A DNA stretch of 64,000 bases from Leptonema illini DSM 21528 (GCF_000243335.1 NZ_JH597773.1:3404156-3468155); one strand, 5' to 3'; numbered from the stretch's first letter, positions 24,709 through 33,442 are shown. Made by a program: numbers and translations. Notes: generated by a model not told the origin, from the letters alone.

Positions 24709-24833
24709 GCAGCCTTCTTCTTGGAGGCTTTTTTCTTAGCGGTTTTTTTGGCCGACTTCTTTGCAGCCTTCTTCGTTGCTTTTTTCTTAGCAGTCTTTTT
24801 AGCTGCCTTCTTCGTTGCTTTTTTCGTTGCCAT
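24687..24833 (-). CDS. Lysine/alanine-rich histone H1-like micro-protein
   Basis: 48 residues, too short for many gene finders. ATG at 24833, stop TGA at 24687-24689. The sequence is nearly all Lys, Ala and Thr: about ten repeats of (A/T/S)KK(A/T)-type units, beginning MATKKATKKAAKKTAKKK and ending AAKKRAAL. About half the residues are Lys. This is the composition of bacterial histone H1-like, nucleoid-binding tails (for example in Chlamydia and Bordetella). Expected to bind DNA or RNA non-specifically. The antisense strand gives a Phe/Ala-rich frame that is only a shadow. No strong ribosome site is visible (AGAGAGA about 10 bases upstream). Confidence 0.8.
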   Translation of the reverse strand: MATKKATKKAAKKTAKKKATKKAAKKSAKKTAKKKASKKKAAKKRAAL

Positions 24834-25063
24834 GTTCTATTCTCTCTGACCGGTTATAGTGTTATCAAACTGTTTCTTTCGTAACCATGACTTCGAAGGC
24901 GATCTACTGTTCTTACACTGTTGCTTGATCCGATCACCATCTTATGTCACTTATGACTCTTCTTTTTTTCAGTGAGTAAGTTATTGTCAATTCATTCATG
25001 AATTTTTTCCAACTATCGGGAAATTTTTTTTATACAAGGTTGTTATGAAACTATAACGATCCG
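24834..25063. other. AT-rich gene-free stretch
   Basis: About 230 bases, distinctly more AT-rich than the surroundings, with T and A runs near 24960-25035. It is the upstream region of the lysine-rich gene and the downstream region of the hydroxylase. No promoter could be placed with confidence. Confidence 0.5.
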
Positions 25064-25115
25064 GAAGATATAATGAGCATGCGATGACACATCATATCAT
25101 GCTCGTTATATCTTC
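25064..25115 (-). terminator. Long hairpin after the hydroxylase gene
   Basis: GAAGATATAATGAGCATG (25064-25081) pairs with CATGCTCGTTATATCTTC (25098-25115) over 18 bases with a single G-T mismatch; loop of 16. It begins 9 bases past the stop at 25125. There is no T tail, so it may stabilise the 3' end as well as end transcription. Confidence 0.6.
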
Positions 25116-25124
25116 TTCAAGGGG

Positions 25125-26411
25125 TTACATGGCGGACTTCTGCAACTCTTGATGCGTCAGAGTAACGGTGATATCGGTGCCAGGCGCTCTTCTATGCATG
25201 AAGATGACGATCAATGACAGCAGAGATACGATCACGACGGCGAAGGGAAGCCACGAAGGCGTCAGTGTAACGAAGAATGGAAGCACTCCGATCGCTATCA
25301 GGCGAATCACCTCGGAGTAATAGGCCCACTTCTTCAACTCCATCATGCCTCCGACGTTCATCAACGTCCAGACGACAAGCGCCGACACCGCTGCAACGAA
25401 GGTCATTGAGAGATTTTTTATGCTCAAGAGGACGATAAAGGTCGCTGCCGTGGCAAAAATGAACCAGATCAACCCGTAATAACTGATGATCGGCGGTGTT
25501 CGAGTGTCAAAACGGTCATAAAGCGTCTCTTCACTGGTTTCAACGGCCGCCTCAGCGGGAAATTTATAGTCCTTCATGTTATCAGGACGCCATCCTGGAG
25601 GACGAAACCACACCTGAAACCGATCCTTCCAGCTCTTTGCATGCCAGCAGAAGTGAAAGAGATCGGCGAAATGATGTATGTTAGCCCAGACGGGGTTCCA
25701 ACTGCGTAGCGGCTTCACAATGCCATAAGCGGGCTCTTCATCCTCTTCCTGAAACGTACCGAACAGACGATCCCAGATGATGAGCGTTCCTCCGTGATTC
25801 TTATCAATATAACGGGGATTGCGACCGTGATGCACGCGATGGTGGGATGGCGTATTCAAAAACCATTCAAGGAATCCCATCTTCGGAACGGCGCGCGTAT
25901 GAATCCAGAATTGATAGATGAGGTTGATCTGTCCATGAACGATAAAAAAAGCCGGATCAAAACCCACAACGGCGAGAGGTAGATAGAAAACCCAGGTGAA
26001 GAGGCCATGAAAGGCCGGTTGCCTGAGGGCGACGGTGAGGTTATATTCCTCGCTGCTGTGATGCACAACGTGACCGGCCCAGAGCAGATTCCATTCATGG
26101 CTCATCCGGTGCATCCAGTAGTAGCAGAAATCGTAAAGCAAGAATGCCGACACCCAGGCGATGCCCGCATGCAGGGGCGTTTCAAAGCCGAAATCGAAGA
26201 GCCGGACGTTCTCGTACAGATAGATGTAGGCGAGGATTGTAAAGCCTTTAAAGAAAAGGCCGGCGATCTGATTGCCTACGCCCGTGCTGAGATCGCTGAT
26301 CGAATCGTGCAGACGATACAGCCTTTTTTTGCTGAGAATCGAATAGAGTAGCTCGATTCCGATCAACAGGAAGAAGACCGGAATGGCATACGTGATGAGT
26401 TTTGTTTCCAT
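25125..26411 (-). CDS. Sterol desaturase / fatty acid hydroxylase family membrane protein
   Basis: 428 residues from ATG 26411 (METKLITYAIPVFF); an earlier in-frame ATG at 26465 would add a charged tail. The di-iron histidine boxes are present: 'HRMSHEWNLLWAGHVVHHSSEEYN' and 'THSPSHHRVHHG'-like 'TPSHHRVHHGRNPRYIDKNHGG'. Membrane segments surround them and four more follow at the C-terminus (about 300-415), a longer tail than classic desaturases. Members use O2 and iron to hydroxylate lipids, here perhaps sterol-like, hopanoid or alkyl-glycerol lipids. The membrane is the site of action. Divergent from the GGDEF-EAL gene. Confidence 0.9.
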   Translation of the reverse strand: METKLITYAIPVFFLLIGIELLYSILSKKRLYRLHDSISDLSTGVGNQIAGLFFKGFTILAYIYLYENVRLFDFGFETPLHAGIAWVSAFLLYDFCYYWMHRMSHEWNLLWAGHVVHHSSEEYNLTVALRQPAFHGLFTWVFYLPLAVVGFDPAFFIVHGQINLIYQFWIHTRAVPKMGFLEWFLNTPSHHRVHHGRNPRYIDKNHGGTLIIWDRLFGTFQEEDEEPAYGIVKPLRSWNPVWANIHHFADLFHFCWHAKSWKDRFQVWFRPPGWRPDNMKDYKFPAEAAVETSEETLYDRFDTRTPPIISYYGLIWFIFATAATFIVLLSIKNLSMTFVAAVSALVVWTLMNVGGMMELKKWAYYSEVIRLIAIGVLPFFVTLTPSWLPFAVVIVSLLSLIVIFMHRRAPGTDITVTLTHQELQKSAM

Positions 26412-26555
26412 ATTCGCATGAACCTTTTTTTTGACTGAAATTAGCGATTCTTGCACAAGAAACAAGCGTAAATCGAGGATTTTTGTCGTCTAAAGTGCTT
26501 GAACGGTAGCCCTCTCGCAGTTCTCTCGTTTACGCTGGATTTTTGCGCCGTTTTT

Positions 26556-28658
26556 ATGCATGACCTTTTACGTAAGCTTACATTATTCCCTCTTCGCCGT
26601 CTGATTCCGATTCTGTTGCTCGTCGGTTTTTCCGTCTCGCTGGTTGCACTTCTGGCGCTTTACAGATCGGGCTATCGCAAGAACGCCATAGATCTGCACC
26701 GCAGCACCGCACAGCATTCTATCGAAGTACTCACCCATCTTCTCGAAAACGACAGTCAGCTTTTCGAAAAGAGCTTTTCGATGCTCGTTCGGCCATCCGA
26801 TACGGGCATCGTGCTGATCACCGATCAAAAAGGCATCGTGCAGTATTCCAATCAGCGCCTGCTCGCCGGACAGCCCGTCGACGAGGTCTTTGAGCTGCTT
26901 CGCCTGGCCAGAGGGATCAATCGTCAGCGCATCGAACAGAGTATAGACGCTGCACAGACCTCGTACATCGACTCGGGCAGCCGACAGATCCTCTACAGAC
27001 CTTACAGAAACGATATGCAGCACGGCCACGTCATCTACGTGCTCGATCTCTCTGACATGCTGTACTCTTTCGACCGGAATCTGCTCTCTTTCGTCCTGCC
27101 TGCCCTTGCCGTCGTCGGGCTGCCGCTTCTTGTCTTTGGATTCCTCTACATGCGCCTGTATCATAACCGCCTGAACAGCCTCATGGAAACGACCGAAGCT
27201 CTGAGCCGCGGAGAGCTCGATGTGCGGGCCGAACTTTTCGGTCGCGACGAGATCGCCGCTCTTGGAGAACGCTTCAACCGCATGGCGTCCAAGATCGGCA
27301 CGCTTGCCTACAGAGATTCATTGACCGGCATCCGCAATCGAGCGGCCTTTGAAGAGGCCGTGCAGCATCAGCTTCAGTTCAATACGCCTGGAGCGATGAT
27401 CTTTATGGACCTTGACGGCTTCAAATACGTCAACGAAACCTTCGGGCATAATGTCGGCGACCGAATGCTGCAGCTTGTAACCGGCCGCATTACCTCGCTG
27501 ATTCCAGGAAACGGTATCTTTGCTCGCATCGGCGGCGATGAGTTCGCCGTTTTCGTTCACGACTACCGTGACATCACGGCACTTCAGATTCTCTGCGACC
27601 GCATCATTCACTACGTGTCGCAGGATTTCAATATCGACGGCATCCATCACCATATCGGCGTCAGCATGGGCCTTGCCCTTTTTCCAGAAGATGGAACGAC
27701 GTTTCACGAACTGCTCATGCATTCCGACCTGGCCATGTACCAGGCGAAGCGATCGGGCAAGAATACCTTCATGATGTTCAGCGACACGCTGCGTGACGAG
27801 ATGAAGCGCAAGACGGTGCTCATGAACTACCTTCATCATACGTTCCGCAAACATCTCGTCGCCGACGACTTCTTCACCGTCTACCAGCCCATCATCGACG
27901 TCGATACGGGAATGCTCTCGCACATGGAATCGCTTGTGCGCTGGCGCGGCAAAGAAGGCATGCGAGCCAGTACGGCCGAGATCATTCCGTTACTTGAAGA
28001 GTCGGGGTTGATCCGGGAGCTTGGTTATTTTGTATTCGAGCGCGTCACGGCCGATTTTCGGCAAATCATCGACGAGCTGGGTGATAGCGTCCCCGATCTG
28101 AAGATTACGATCAACGTTTCGTTGATTCAGCTGCTTGACTCAAGCTTTCTACGTCAGATCACCGACATCGTGACCCGGTACGGCCTGCATCCGCAGCAGA
28201 TCATTATCGAAATCACCGAAACGGCGCTCATGCAGCAGCCCGAGAAGATGATCCGCATCCTGAATTCGATGAGCGAGCGCGGATTCCTTTTTGCCATCGA
28301 CGACTTCGGCACCGGTTATTCGTCGCTCAGCTACCTCAAGCATTTGCCGGCCGCCTATCTGAAGATCGATCAGTCCTTCGTGAAGGATATTTCCTTCGAC
28401 GAACGCAGTCAGGTCATCGCCCGCTCCGTAATTGTTCTTGGTAAGGCGCTTGGCCTCAAGATCATCGCCGAAGGCGTCGAGGACCAGGAGACGGCGCATA
28501 TGGTCTCTCGTCTCGGTTCAGATTATTTGCAGGGATACTTCTGTTCCCGACCGCTTCCCTTCGCCGAGACGCTCAGCCTGATCCGCGGGCGTTTCCGTTT
28601 CTTTGTTCCCCGGCCGGCAGGCGAAGGGCTTCCCGAAGCCCATTCAGTTGACGGTTAG
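26556..28658 (+). CDS. HAMP-GGDEF-EAL c-di-GMP signalling protein
   Basis: 700 residues from ATG 26556. Membrane segment at about 15-38, a periplasmic sensor region, second membrane segment at about 178-200, HAMP (about 200-250), GGDEF (about 255-420; motif at 326-330) and EAL (about 430-690). EAL catalytic residues are all visible: ESL (458), 'INVSLIQL', 'EITETALM', 'DDFGTGYSSL', 'LKIDQSF', 'AEGVED', 'QGYFCSRPL'. So it should cleave c-di-GMP. The GGDEF motif is intact but the RxxD inhibitory site is replaced by PGNG, so cyclase activity, if any, lacks that feedback. Its 3' end overlaps the converging patatin gene by 86 bases. Confidence 0.93.
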   Translation: MHDLLRKLTLFPLRRLIPILLLVGFSVSLVALLALYRSGYRKNAIDLHRSTAQHSIEVLTHLLENDSQLFEKSFSMLVRPSDTGIVLITDQKGIVQYSNQRLLAGQPVDEVFELLRLARGINRQRIEQSIDAAQTSYIDSGSRQILYRPYRNDMQHGHVIYVLDLSDMLYSFDRNLLSFVLPALAVVGLPLLVFGFLYMRLYHNRLNSLMETTEALSRGELDVRAELFGRDEIAALGERFNRMASKIGTLAYRDSLTGIRNRAAFEEAVQHQLQFNTPGAMIFMDLDGFKYVNETFGHNVGDRMLQLVTGRITSLIPGNGIFARIGGDEFAVFVHDYRDITALQILCDRIIHYVSQDFNIDGIHHHIGVSMGLALFPEDGTTFHELLMHSDLAMYQAKRSGKNTFMMFSDTLRDEMKRKTVLMNYLHHTFRKHLVADDFFTVYQPIIDVDTGMLSHMESLVRWRGKEGMRASTAEIIPLLEESGLIRELGYFVFERVTADFRQIIDELGDSVPDLKITINVSLIQLLDSSFLRQITDIVTRYGLHPQQIIIEITETALMQQPEKMIRILNSMSERGFLFAIDDFGTGYSSLSYLKHLPAAYLKIDQSFVKDISFDERSQVIARSVIVLGKALGLKIIAEGVEDQETAHMVSRLGSDYLQGYFCSRPLPFAETLSLIRGRFRFFVPRPAGEGLPEAHSVDG

Positions 28659-30432
28659 CCTCCTCGTAGCCGGCATGCAGGATCTCTCGCTGCCTGTGAA
28701 AATCGAACAGATCAAAAGAGCCGACGTCGGGATTCAGTAAAAAGTCGAAATCGTTCAATCGGAATTTCAAAAGCTCCCGGTTTGCCACCGAGATCGAGCG
28801 ATTCACGATTTTTAGAATGGGCGGCAGATTCACAAAGCGGTACACGCCTTTCAAGCCCTCGCGTCGATTCACGCCCGTCCGCGCTGAGAGCGGATCGGCG
28901 ACCGGAGACACGTTGATGCCCACAACGTGCGACAATCCGTTCTGCCGCAGAATCTCGCCGGGAAGGTTATTCATCACGCTTCCATCTACAAGCGTGCGTC
29001 CGTTCCACTCGACAGGCGGATAAATCCCCGGAAGGCTGACCGTACAGCGCAGGGCAAAATCCAGCCATCCGGAATCAAACATCACCATCTGCCCGCTTTT
29101 CAGATCGGCGGCATTGCAGAAAAACGGCAAAGGCATATCTTCGATGCGAATGCCCCGAAAGACGCTTCGCAAAAGGTCGGCCAGCCGGTGGCCGCCGAAG
29201 AAACTGACAAAAGGCAGCCTTTTATCGAGGATGGCATCGGAATGAAAGAGGTAGCGGCCGATCATCTTGCGGATCTCTTTCGCCGGAAGCTGCAGGGCAT
29301 AGAGAGCGCCGATGACGGCTCCCATCGATGATCCGCTGACGGCATCGAATTCGAGGCCTTCTTGCTCGAAGACGTCAAGGCAGCCGGCATGCGCCAGGGC
29401 CCTGGCGCCGCCGCCTCCAAGGCAGAGCCCGCGCGAGCTCTGTAGCAGCTGCCGGGCCAGCCGACGCGTGGCGCCATTCACGACGGGATCCATCCTCCAG
29501 CCCTGAAAAACAGGCAGCTCGCCGGGCTTCTGTCGGCGATCGACGTTTGTCTCGCGAATCGCCCGACCCACAGAGGCGGCCGGCCGCTCTTTTCGGTAAA
29601 AGACCAGGCTTTCGTCGGCGTCGTCGAGCATGGCCTGCGCAGCCGGGGAAGGCCGGTTTGCGAGGTCGACAAGCACGAGATCGAAGGTGCGGCGCAGGCC
29701 CGAGAGCAGGTCGTGCAGGTTGAGGCGCAGCTGCTCCTCCTGCCCGTCGACGAGAAGCGGTTCGAGGTTCAGGATGACAGGCAGGTCGGAACTCCGACCG
29801 GATTCGGGGCCCTGTAGCTGCTCGATCAAGTTCCGGTCCTTCTCGAAAATCAGCGGCGAGCTCTCGTTCAGGGTCAGGATGACGACGCGCTGCCCTTCTT
29901 CACGGACGGCCAGGGCCAGGCTGAAGACCATCCGCCCGGATCGCTCTTCCTGTTCGGGGTAGCTGACCGAGCAGATGCGCCCCGGATGCAGGTCGGCCGG
30001 CGCATCGAGCGTGCCGCGAAACCTCTCTGACAGGATGCGGATGAGCTCCCGCCCCACCGACGGCACCGACTCGATCAGGCGTACAAAGCTCTCGCCCGGG
30101 ATGACGATAACCGAGCAGTCAAACATCGCCCGGGCCGACGACGAATGCCCGCTGCCCGAAAGCAGGCTGACCTCGCCGCAGATGCTTCCACGCCGCTGCA
30201 GGGCGATGAGCTTCTCGCCCTGATAGATGCCGATCTCGCCGGAATGCACGATATAGATGCGGTCCGAGGCGTCCCCCCGGCGAAAGAGGAACTCCCCCCG
30301 CCGGATCATACGCATTTCGCTGCTGCGGATGAGTTCCTCCATCTCGGTCGGAGCTCCGCCGAGGCTGCGGAACAGAGGAATATGGAGGAAAAAGTTTCGC
30401 AAAATGTGGGTATCCTGGTTGAATTCCGTCAT
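28573..30432 (-). CDS. Cyclic-nucleotide-binding patatin-like phospholipase (NTE type)
   Basis: 619 residues. N-terminal cNMP-binding domain (about 15-130: 'LFRRGDASDRIYIVHSGEIGIYQGEKLIALQRRGSICGEVSLL'). A middle part (about 140-320) resembles a degenerate P-loop/MinD-like module, as in neuropathy-target-esterase relatives. The patatin domain begins 'GLCLGGGGARALAHAG' (oxyanion turn), with the nucleophile in 'GSSMG' (about 365) and the Asp in 'DGSVMNNLP' (about 481). It cleaves phospholipids or lysophospholipids at the membrane, possibly under cyclic-nucleotide control. A copy of the 14-base palindrome (29785-29798) is built into the middle region ('ESGRSSDLP'). Start is 41 bases from divergent purF. 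Confidence 0.92.
   Translation of the reverse strand: MTEFNQDTHILRNFFLHIPLFRSLGGAPTEMEELIRSSEMRMIRRGEFLFRRGDASDRIYIVHSGEIGIYQGEKLIALQRRGSICGEVSLLSGSGHSSSARAMFDCSVIVIPGESFVRLIESVPSVGRELIRILSERFRGTLDAPADLHPGRICSVSYPEQEERSGRMVFSLALAVREEGQRVVILTLNESSPLIFEKDRNLIEQLQGPESGRSSDLPVILNLEPLLVDGQEEQLRLNLHDLLSGLRRTFDLVLVDLANRPSPAAQAMLDDADESLVFYRKERPAASVGRAIRETNVDRRQKPGELPVFQGWRMDPVVNGATRRLARQLLQSSRGLCLGGGGARALAHAGCLDVFEQEGLEFDAVSGSSMGAVIGALYALQLPAKEIRKMIGRYLFHSDAILDKRLPFVSFFGGHRLADLLRSVFRGIRIEDMPLPFFCNAADLKSGQMVMFDSGWLDFALRCTVSLPGIYPPVEWNGRTLVDGSVMNNLPGEILRQNGLSHVVGINVSPVADPLSARTGVNRREGLKGVYRFVNLPPILKIVNRSISVANRELLKFRLNDFDFLLNPDVGSFDLFDFHRQREILHAGYEEANRQLNGLREALRLPAGEQRNGNARGSG
29785..29798. repeat. Palindromic 14-base motif
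   Basis: GTCGGAACTCCGAC, identical to 23975-23988, inside the patatin gene in its least conserved central region. Confidence 0.75.
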
Positions 30433-30473
30433 GGTTCGATTTTTTTGGATCTGTCATCTCCCCGTGATCTAAC

Positions 30474-31982
30474 ATGAAACATAGCACCTCCCATCGGAAT
30501 TGCCCTTCTTCGGGCAAAACTCTCTGCGGGCGTCGACGCCTGCCAGAAGATGGCAAACCTAAAGACGAATGCGGTGTGTATGGTATTTTCGGATCTGAAG
30601 AAGCATCCAATTACACCTATCTCGGCCTTTATGCTCTGCAACACCGCGGCCAGGAAAGCGCCGGTATCGTCTCTTCTGATGGCGAACGTCTGTATCGCTA
30701 TGCCGGCATGGGCCAGGTCGCCCATGTTTTCGAGAAAGAGAAGCTCGATCAACTCTACGGCCATGCCGCCATCGGTCATAACCGCTATTCTACCACAGGC
30801 GCTTCGTTTCTGCGCAACGCACAGCCGATCCGGGTCGACTCCAATCTGGGCAGCTTTGCGCTGGCCCATAACGGCAACCTTGTAAACGGATGGGACGTGC
30901 GCAAAGAGCTCGAACGTAACGGCTCTATCTTTCAGACCACCGTCGATTCTGAGGTCATCTTTCATCTGATGGCGCGAAGCGGACTCACCGACTTCCTTGA
31001 CGCTTTCATCGCCGCCCTTCGCCGCATCGAAGGCGCCTACAGCCTTCTCGTTCTCACGTCCACCGCACTCTATGCAGCGCGCGATCCGATGGGATTTCGT
31101 CCGCTTGTCATGGGCCGCCATAAGAAGTCGGGCGCCGTCGTCTTCGCCTCTGAAACGTGCGCCTTCGACATCACCGACGTCGAATACGAACGCGATATCG
31201 AACCGGGCGAGATCGTACGCGTCACCGACCAGGGCGTTGAGAGCTTTCATCCGTTTGGAGAAACGCCCGAGTCGCTCTGCATCTTCGAGAACATCTACTT
31301 CTCACGTCCCGACTCCTATATCTTTAACCGATCGGTCTATGAGGTACGCAAGAATCTCGGTCGCGAGCTTGCCCTCGAACATCCCGTCGATGCCGATTGT
31401 GTCGTCGCCGTTCCCGACTCCTCTGTCGTCGCCGCCCTCGGCTACGCCGAACAGAGCGGATTGCCTTACGTCACCGGCCTGATCCGCTCGCACTACATCG
31501 GCCGCACGTTTATCGAGCCCGAACAGAAGATCCGCGACTTCGGAGCGCGCATCAAGTATAACGTCGTGCGTTCGGCCATCGAAGGCAAGCGCATCGTCCT
31601 TGTAGACGATTCGATCATGCGCGGCACGACGTCACGCAAGCTCATCAAGATGATGAAAAACGCCGGAGCAAAAGAGATCCACATGCGCATCTCGGCTCCG
31701 CCGACGCGATTCCCCTGCTTTTACGGTATCGACATCCCCACGCGAAACGAGCTCATCGCCTCGTCGCATACGCCCGAAGAGATCCAGAAATACCTGCGCG
31801 TCGATTCGCTCGGCTACATGAGCGTCGAAAGCGCCCTGCGCGCCATGGAGATTCCCGGCGTCGCCTCGAATCGCTGGTGCGACGCCTGCTTTACGGGGCG
31901 TTATCCGATCCTCTTCGATTCAAGCGAATACGGAAACCAGAAGGATCTTTTTACGGAGTTCATGATCGAAGAGGTCAGGTGA
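30474..31982 (+). CDS. purF: Amidophosphoribosyltransferase
   Basis: 502 residues. Catalyses the first committed step of purine synthesis, glutamine plus PRPP to phosphoribosylamine. The glutaminase Cys is Cys33 in 'DECGVYGIFGSEEA', preceded by a 32-residue stretch that must be removed as a propeptide; this is longer than the 11 residues of B. subtilis PurF. 'LQHRGQESAGI', 'HNRYSTTG', 'NGNLVNG' complete the Ntn domain. The PRPP site is 'RIVLVDDSIMRGTTSRKLI'. Cysteines in 'TRFPCFYGID' and 'WCDACFTG' match those holding a 4Fe-4S cluster in B. subtilis. Cytoplasmic. Divergent from the patatin gene. Confidence 0.96.
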   Translation: MKHSTSHRNCPSSGKTLCGRRRLPEDGKPKDECGVYGIFGSEEASNYTYLGLYALQHRGQESAGIVSSDGERLYRYAGMGQVAHVFEKEKLDQLYGHAAIGHNRYSTTGASFLRNAQPIRVDSNLGSFALAHNGNLVNGWDVRKELERNGSIFQTTVDSEVIFHLMARSGLTDFLDAFIAALRRIEGAYSLLVLTSTALYAARDPMGFRPLVMGRHKKSGAVVFASETCAFDITDVEYERDIEPGEIVRVTDQGVESFHPFGETPESLCIFENIYFSRPDSYIFNRSVYEVRKNLGRELALEHPVDADCVVAVPDSSVVAALGYAEQSGLPYVTGLIRSHYIGRTFIEPEQKIRDFGARIKYNVVRSAIEGKRIVLVDDSIMRGTTSRKLIKMMKNAGAKEIHMRISAPPTRFPCFYGIDIPTRNELIASSHTPEEIQKYLRVDSLGYMSVESALRAMEIPGVASNRWCDACFTGRYPILFDSSEYGNQKDLFTEFMIEEVR

Positions 31983-32099
31983 AACTGAACGCCATTACAC
32001 CAGGCAAATCGTGATATGCAAACCCGGATTTTTTCTGAACCAAAATTCCGTTTCAGTTCAGATCGCTCAATCGTGCACTGACCTGTAGCTAAAGAAAGC

Positions 32100-32131
32100 T
32101 CTTAACGTTTTTTAATTTTTTTTGTTAAGAT
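32100..32131. repeat. AT-rich inverted repeat between purF and a lipoprotein gene
   Basis: CTTAAC (about 32101-32106) and GTTAAG (about 32123-32128) flank a T-rich core. The 262-base space (31983-32244) otherwise has no gene; a TTGACA at 32142-32147 could be a -35 element, but no good -10 lies at normal distance. Confidence 0.4.
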
Positions 32132-32244
32132 TCTGCAATGATTGACAGAATTGAAACAGAGTATCGGATCGCTTCAGGCCATGGATTCGTGGATTACTCT
32201 GTGGCTTTTCTTACAAAACTAAAACCTTTTTGGAGGATCCATAT

Positions 32245-32631
32245 ATGAAAAAAACCACTCTTATTCTTGCGTTGTTTGCCCTTGTTGGCTTTGCATCTGC
32301 CTGTGCCGACAAGAAAGACGATGACGATTCATTGCTGCTGGCCGGCCTTCTCTTAACCGGATCAAGTGGGCCCACCGTTGGCACCTGGGCAGCTCCGACT
32401 GCAGGAAGCGCCACTCTCGGTTCATGCATCACCAGCAGCGGTGGGACGTCCCTCTGTACGACGAACTACCCTGAATCGTCCTGTTCTCTATTGATAACGA
32501 CCTATGGCTTCAATGCCATTTTCAGCACCAGTACGGGAGCAACCTCGGTAAACACGGCAGATAACCTGTGCGTCAGCAACGGCTATACAAGCTGTACCAG
32601 TCAGGGCACCTACCTGCAGTGCTCTAAATAA
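32245..32631 (+). CDS. Small cysteine-rich lipoprotein
   Basis: 128 residues from ATG 32245, with GGAGGA seven bases upstream. Lipoprotein signal peptide ending 'LVGFASAC' (lipidated Cys20), then an acidic 'ADKKDDDDS' linker, a hydrophobic-glycine stretch and a C-terminal part with seven further cysteines, which could form disulfides. No family recognised. Probably membrane-anchored, periplasmic or surface-exposed. A terminator follows at 32658. Confidence 0.82.
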   Translation: MKKTTLILALFALVGFASACADKKDDDDSLLLAGLLLTGSSGPTVGTWAAPTAGSATLGSCITSSGGTSLCTTNYPESSCSLLITTYGFNAIFSTSTGATSVNTADNLCVSNGYTSCTSQGTYLQCSK

Positions 32632-32657
32632 CTGCACCGAGTGTTGACCACACCCGC

Positions 32658-32686
32658 AAGACCCTCTTCGGAGGGTCTTCTCTTTT
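32658..32686 (+). terminator. Rho-independent terminator of the small lipoprotein gene
   Basis: AAGACCCTC (32658-32666), TTCG tetraloop, GAGGGTCTT (32671-32679), then CTCTTTT. Confidence 0.88.
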
Positions 32687-32732
32687 AAGAGTCGAGGCAA
32701 CGCGCCAGTAAACACCGCACACTGCTTCCAAT

Positions 32733-32761
32733 AAAAAACCCCGCAGCAAGGCGGGGTTTTT
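32733..32761. terminator. Bidirectional terminator
   Basis: A6 (32733-32738), CCCCGC, loop AGCAAG, GCGGGG, T5 (32757-32761). Usable from both strands; it ends sodB on the minus strand about 85 bases after its stop and backs up the lipoprotein terminator. Confidence 0.85.
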
Positions 32762-32845
32762 CGTTCGTTGTACAGAATCGCTCAATTACTGAATCGCCTC
32801 GATCACAGAAAAAACCGCAACGACCGATCTGCAATCCCCGGCCTC

Positions 32846-33442
32846 TCAGCCTTCGAGATTCTTATTCGCGAAATCCCAGTTTACCAGGTTGCCGAGGAAG
32901 ATGTCGACATAGTCCGGACGACGGTTCTGGAAGTCGAGGTAGTAGGCATGCTCCCACACGTCACACGTGAGGATGGCCTTCTGCCCTTTCACCAGAGGAA
33001 GCTCGGCGTTCGGCGTCTTCTCGATCTTCAGCTTGCCGCCGTCGAGCACGAGCCATGCCCAGCCCGAACCGAATTGCGTCGTCGCCGCCGTCTTGAAGGC
33101 CTCTTTGAATTTGTCGAAGCCGCCGAAGTCTGCGTCGATTTTCGCAGCAATGGCGCCCGTCGGAGCTCCGCCGCCGTTCGGCTTCATGGAGTTCCAGTAG
33201 AAGGTATGATTCCATACCTGGGCGGCATTGTTGAAAATACCGACTTTCGCGGCGTCGCCATAGGATTCTTTGATGATCGTTTCGATATCGGCCTTCTCAA
33301 GCGCCGTGCCTTCAAGCAGCTTGTTGCCGTTGGTTACGTAGGCTGCGTGGTGTTTGCCGTGGTGAAATTCGAGTGTGCGCTCGGAGATATGCGGCTCCAG
33401 AGCCTTTTTGTTATACGGGAGTTCCGGTAATGTCAGTGCCAT
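32846..33442 (-). CDS. sodB: Superoxide dismutase, Fe/Mn family
   Basis: 198 residues. Converts superoxide to oxygen and peroxide. Metal ligands are in 'LEFHHGKHHAAYV' (His about 27), 'AQVWNHTFYW' (His), and 'DVWEHAYYLDFQNRRPDY' (Asp and His). 'AQVWNHTFYWNSM' and 'FGSGWAWLV' favour the iron form, though metal choice cannot be proved by sequence. No signal peptide, so cytoplasmic. It ends at a bidirectional terminator. Confidence 0.96.
   Translation of the reverse strand: MALTLPELPYNKKALEPHISERTLEFHHGKHHAAYVTNGNKLLEGTALEKADIETIIKESYGDAAKVGIFNNAAQVWNHTFYWNSMKPNGGGAPTGAIAAKIDADFGGFDKFKEAFKTAATTQFGSGWAWLVLDGGKLKIEKTPNAELPLVKGQKAILTCDVWEHAYYLDFQNRRPDYVDIFLGNLVNWDFANKNLEG

Noticed and set aside
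24631-24849. Phe/Ala-rich frame that looks like a membrane peptide
   Set aside because: Antisense of the lysine-rich micro-gene; Lys codons AAA/AAG read as Phe/Leu on the other strand.
30347-30360. Variant palindrome near the patatin start (GTCGGAGCTCCGCC)
   Set aside because: Half of the palindrome is lost; cannot be distinguished from chance.
30429-31250. 273-residue minus-strand frame overlapping purF
   Set aside because: It is the antisense of a strongly supported PurF and has no family features.
33155-33171. Further copy of the 14-base palindrome in sodB (GTCGGAGCTCCGCC)
   Set aside because: The encoded GGGAPTG is normal in superoxide dismutases, so the resemblance is coincidental.
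32768-33430. 220-residue plus-strand frame over sodB
   Set aside because: Shadow of superoxide dismutase.
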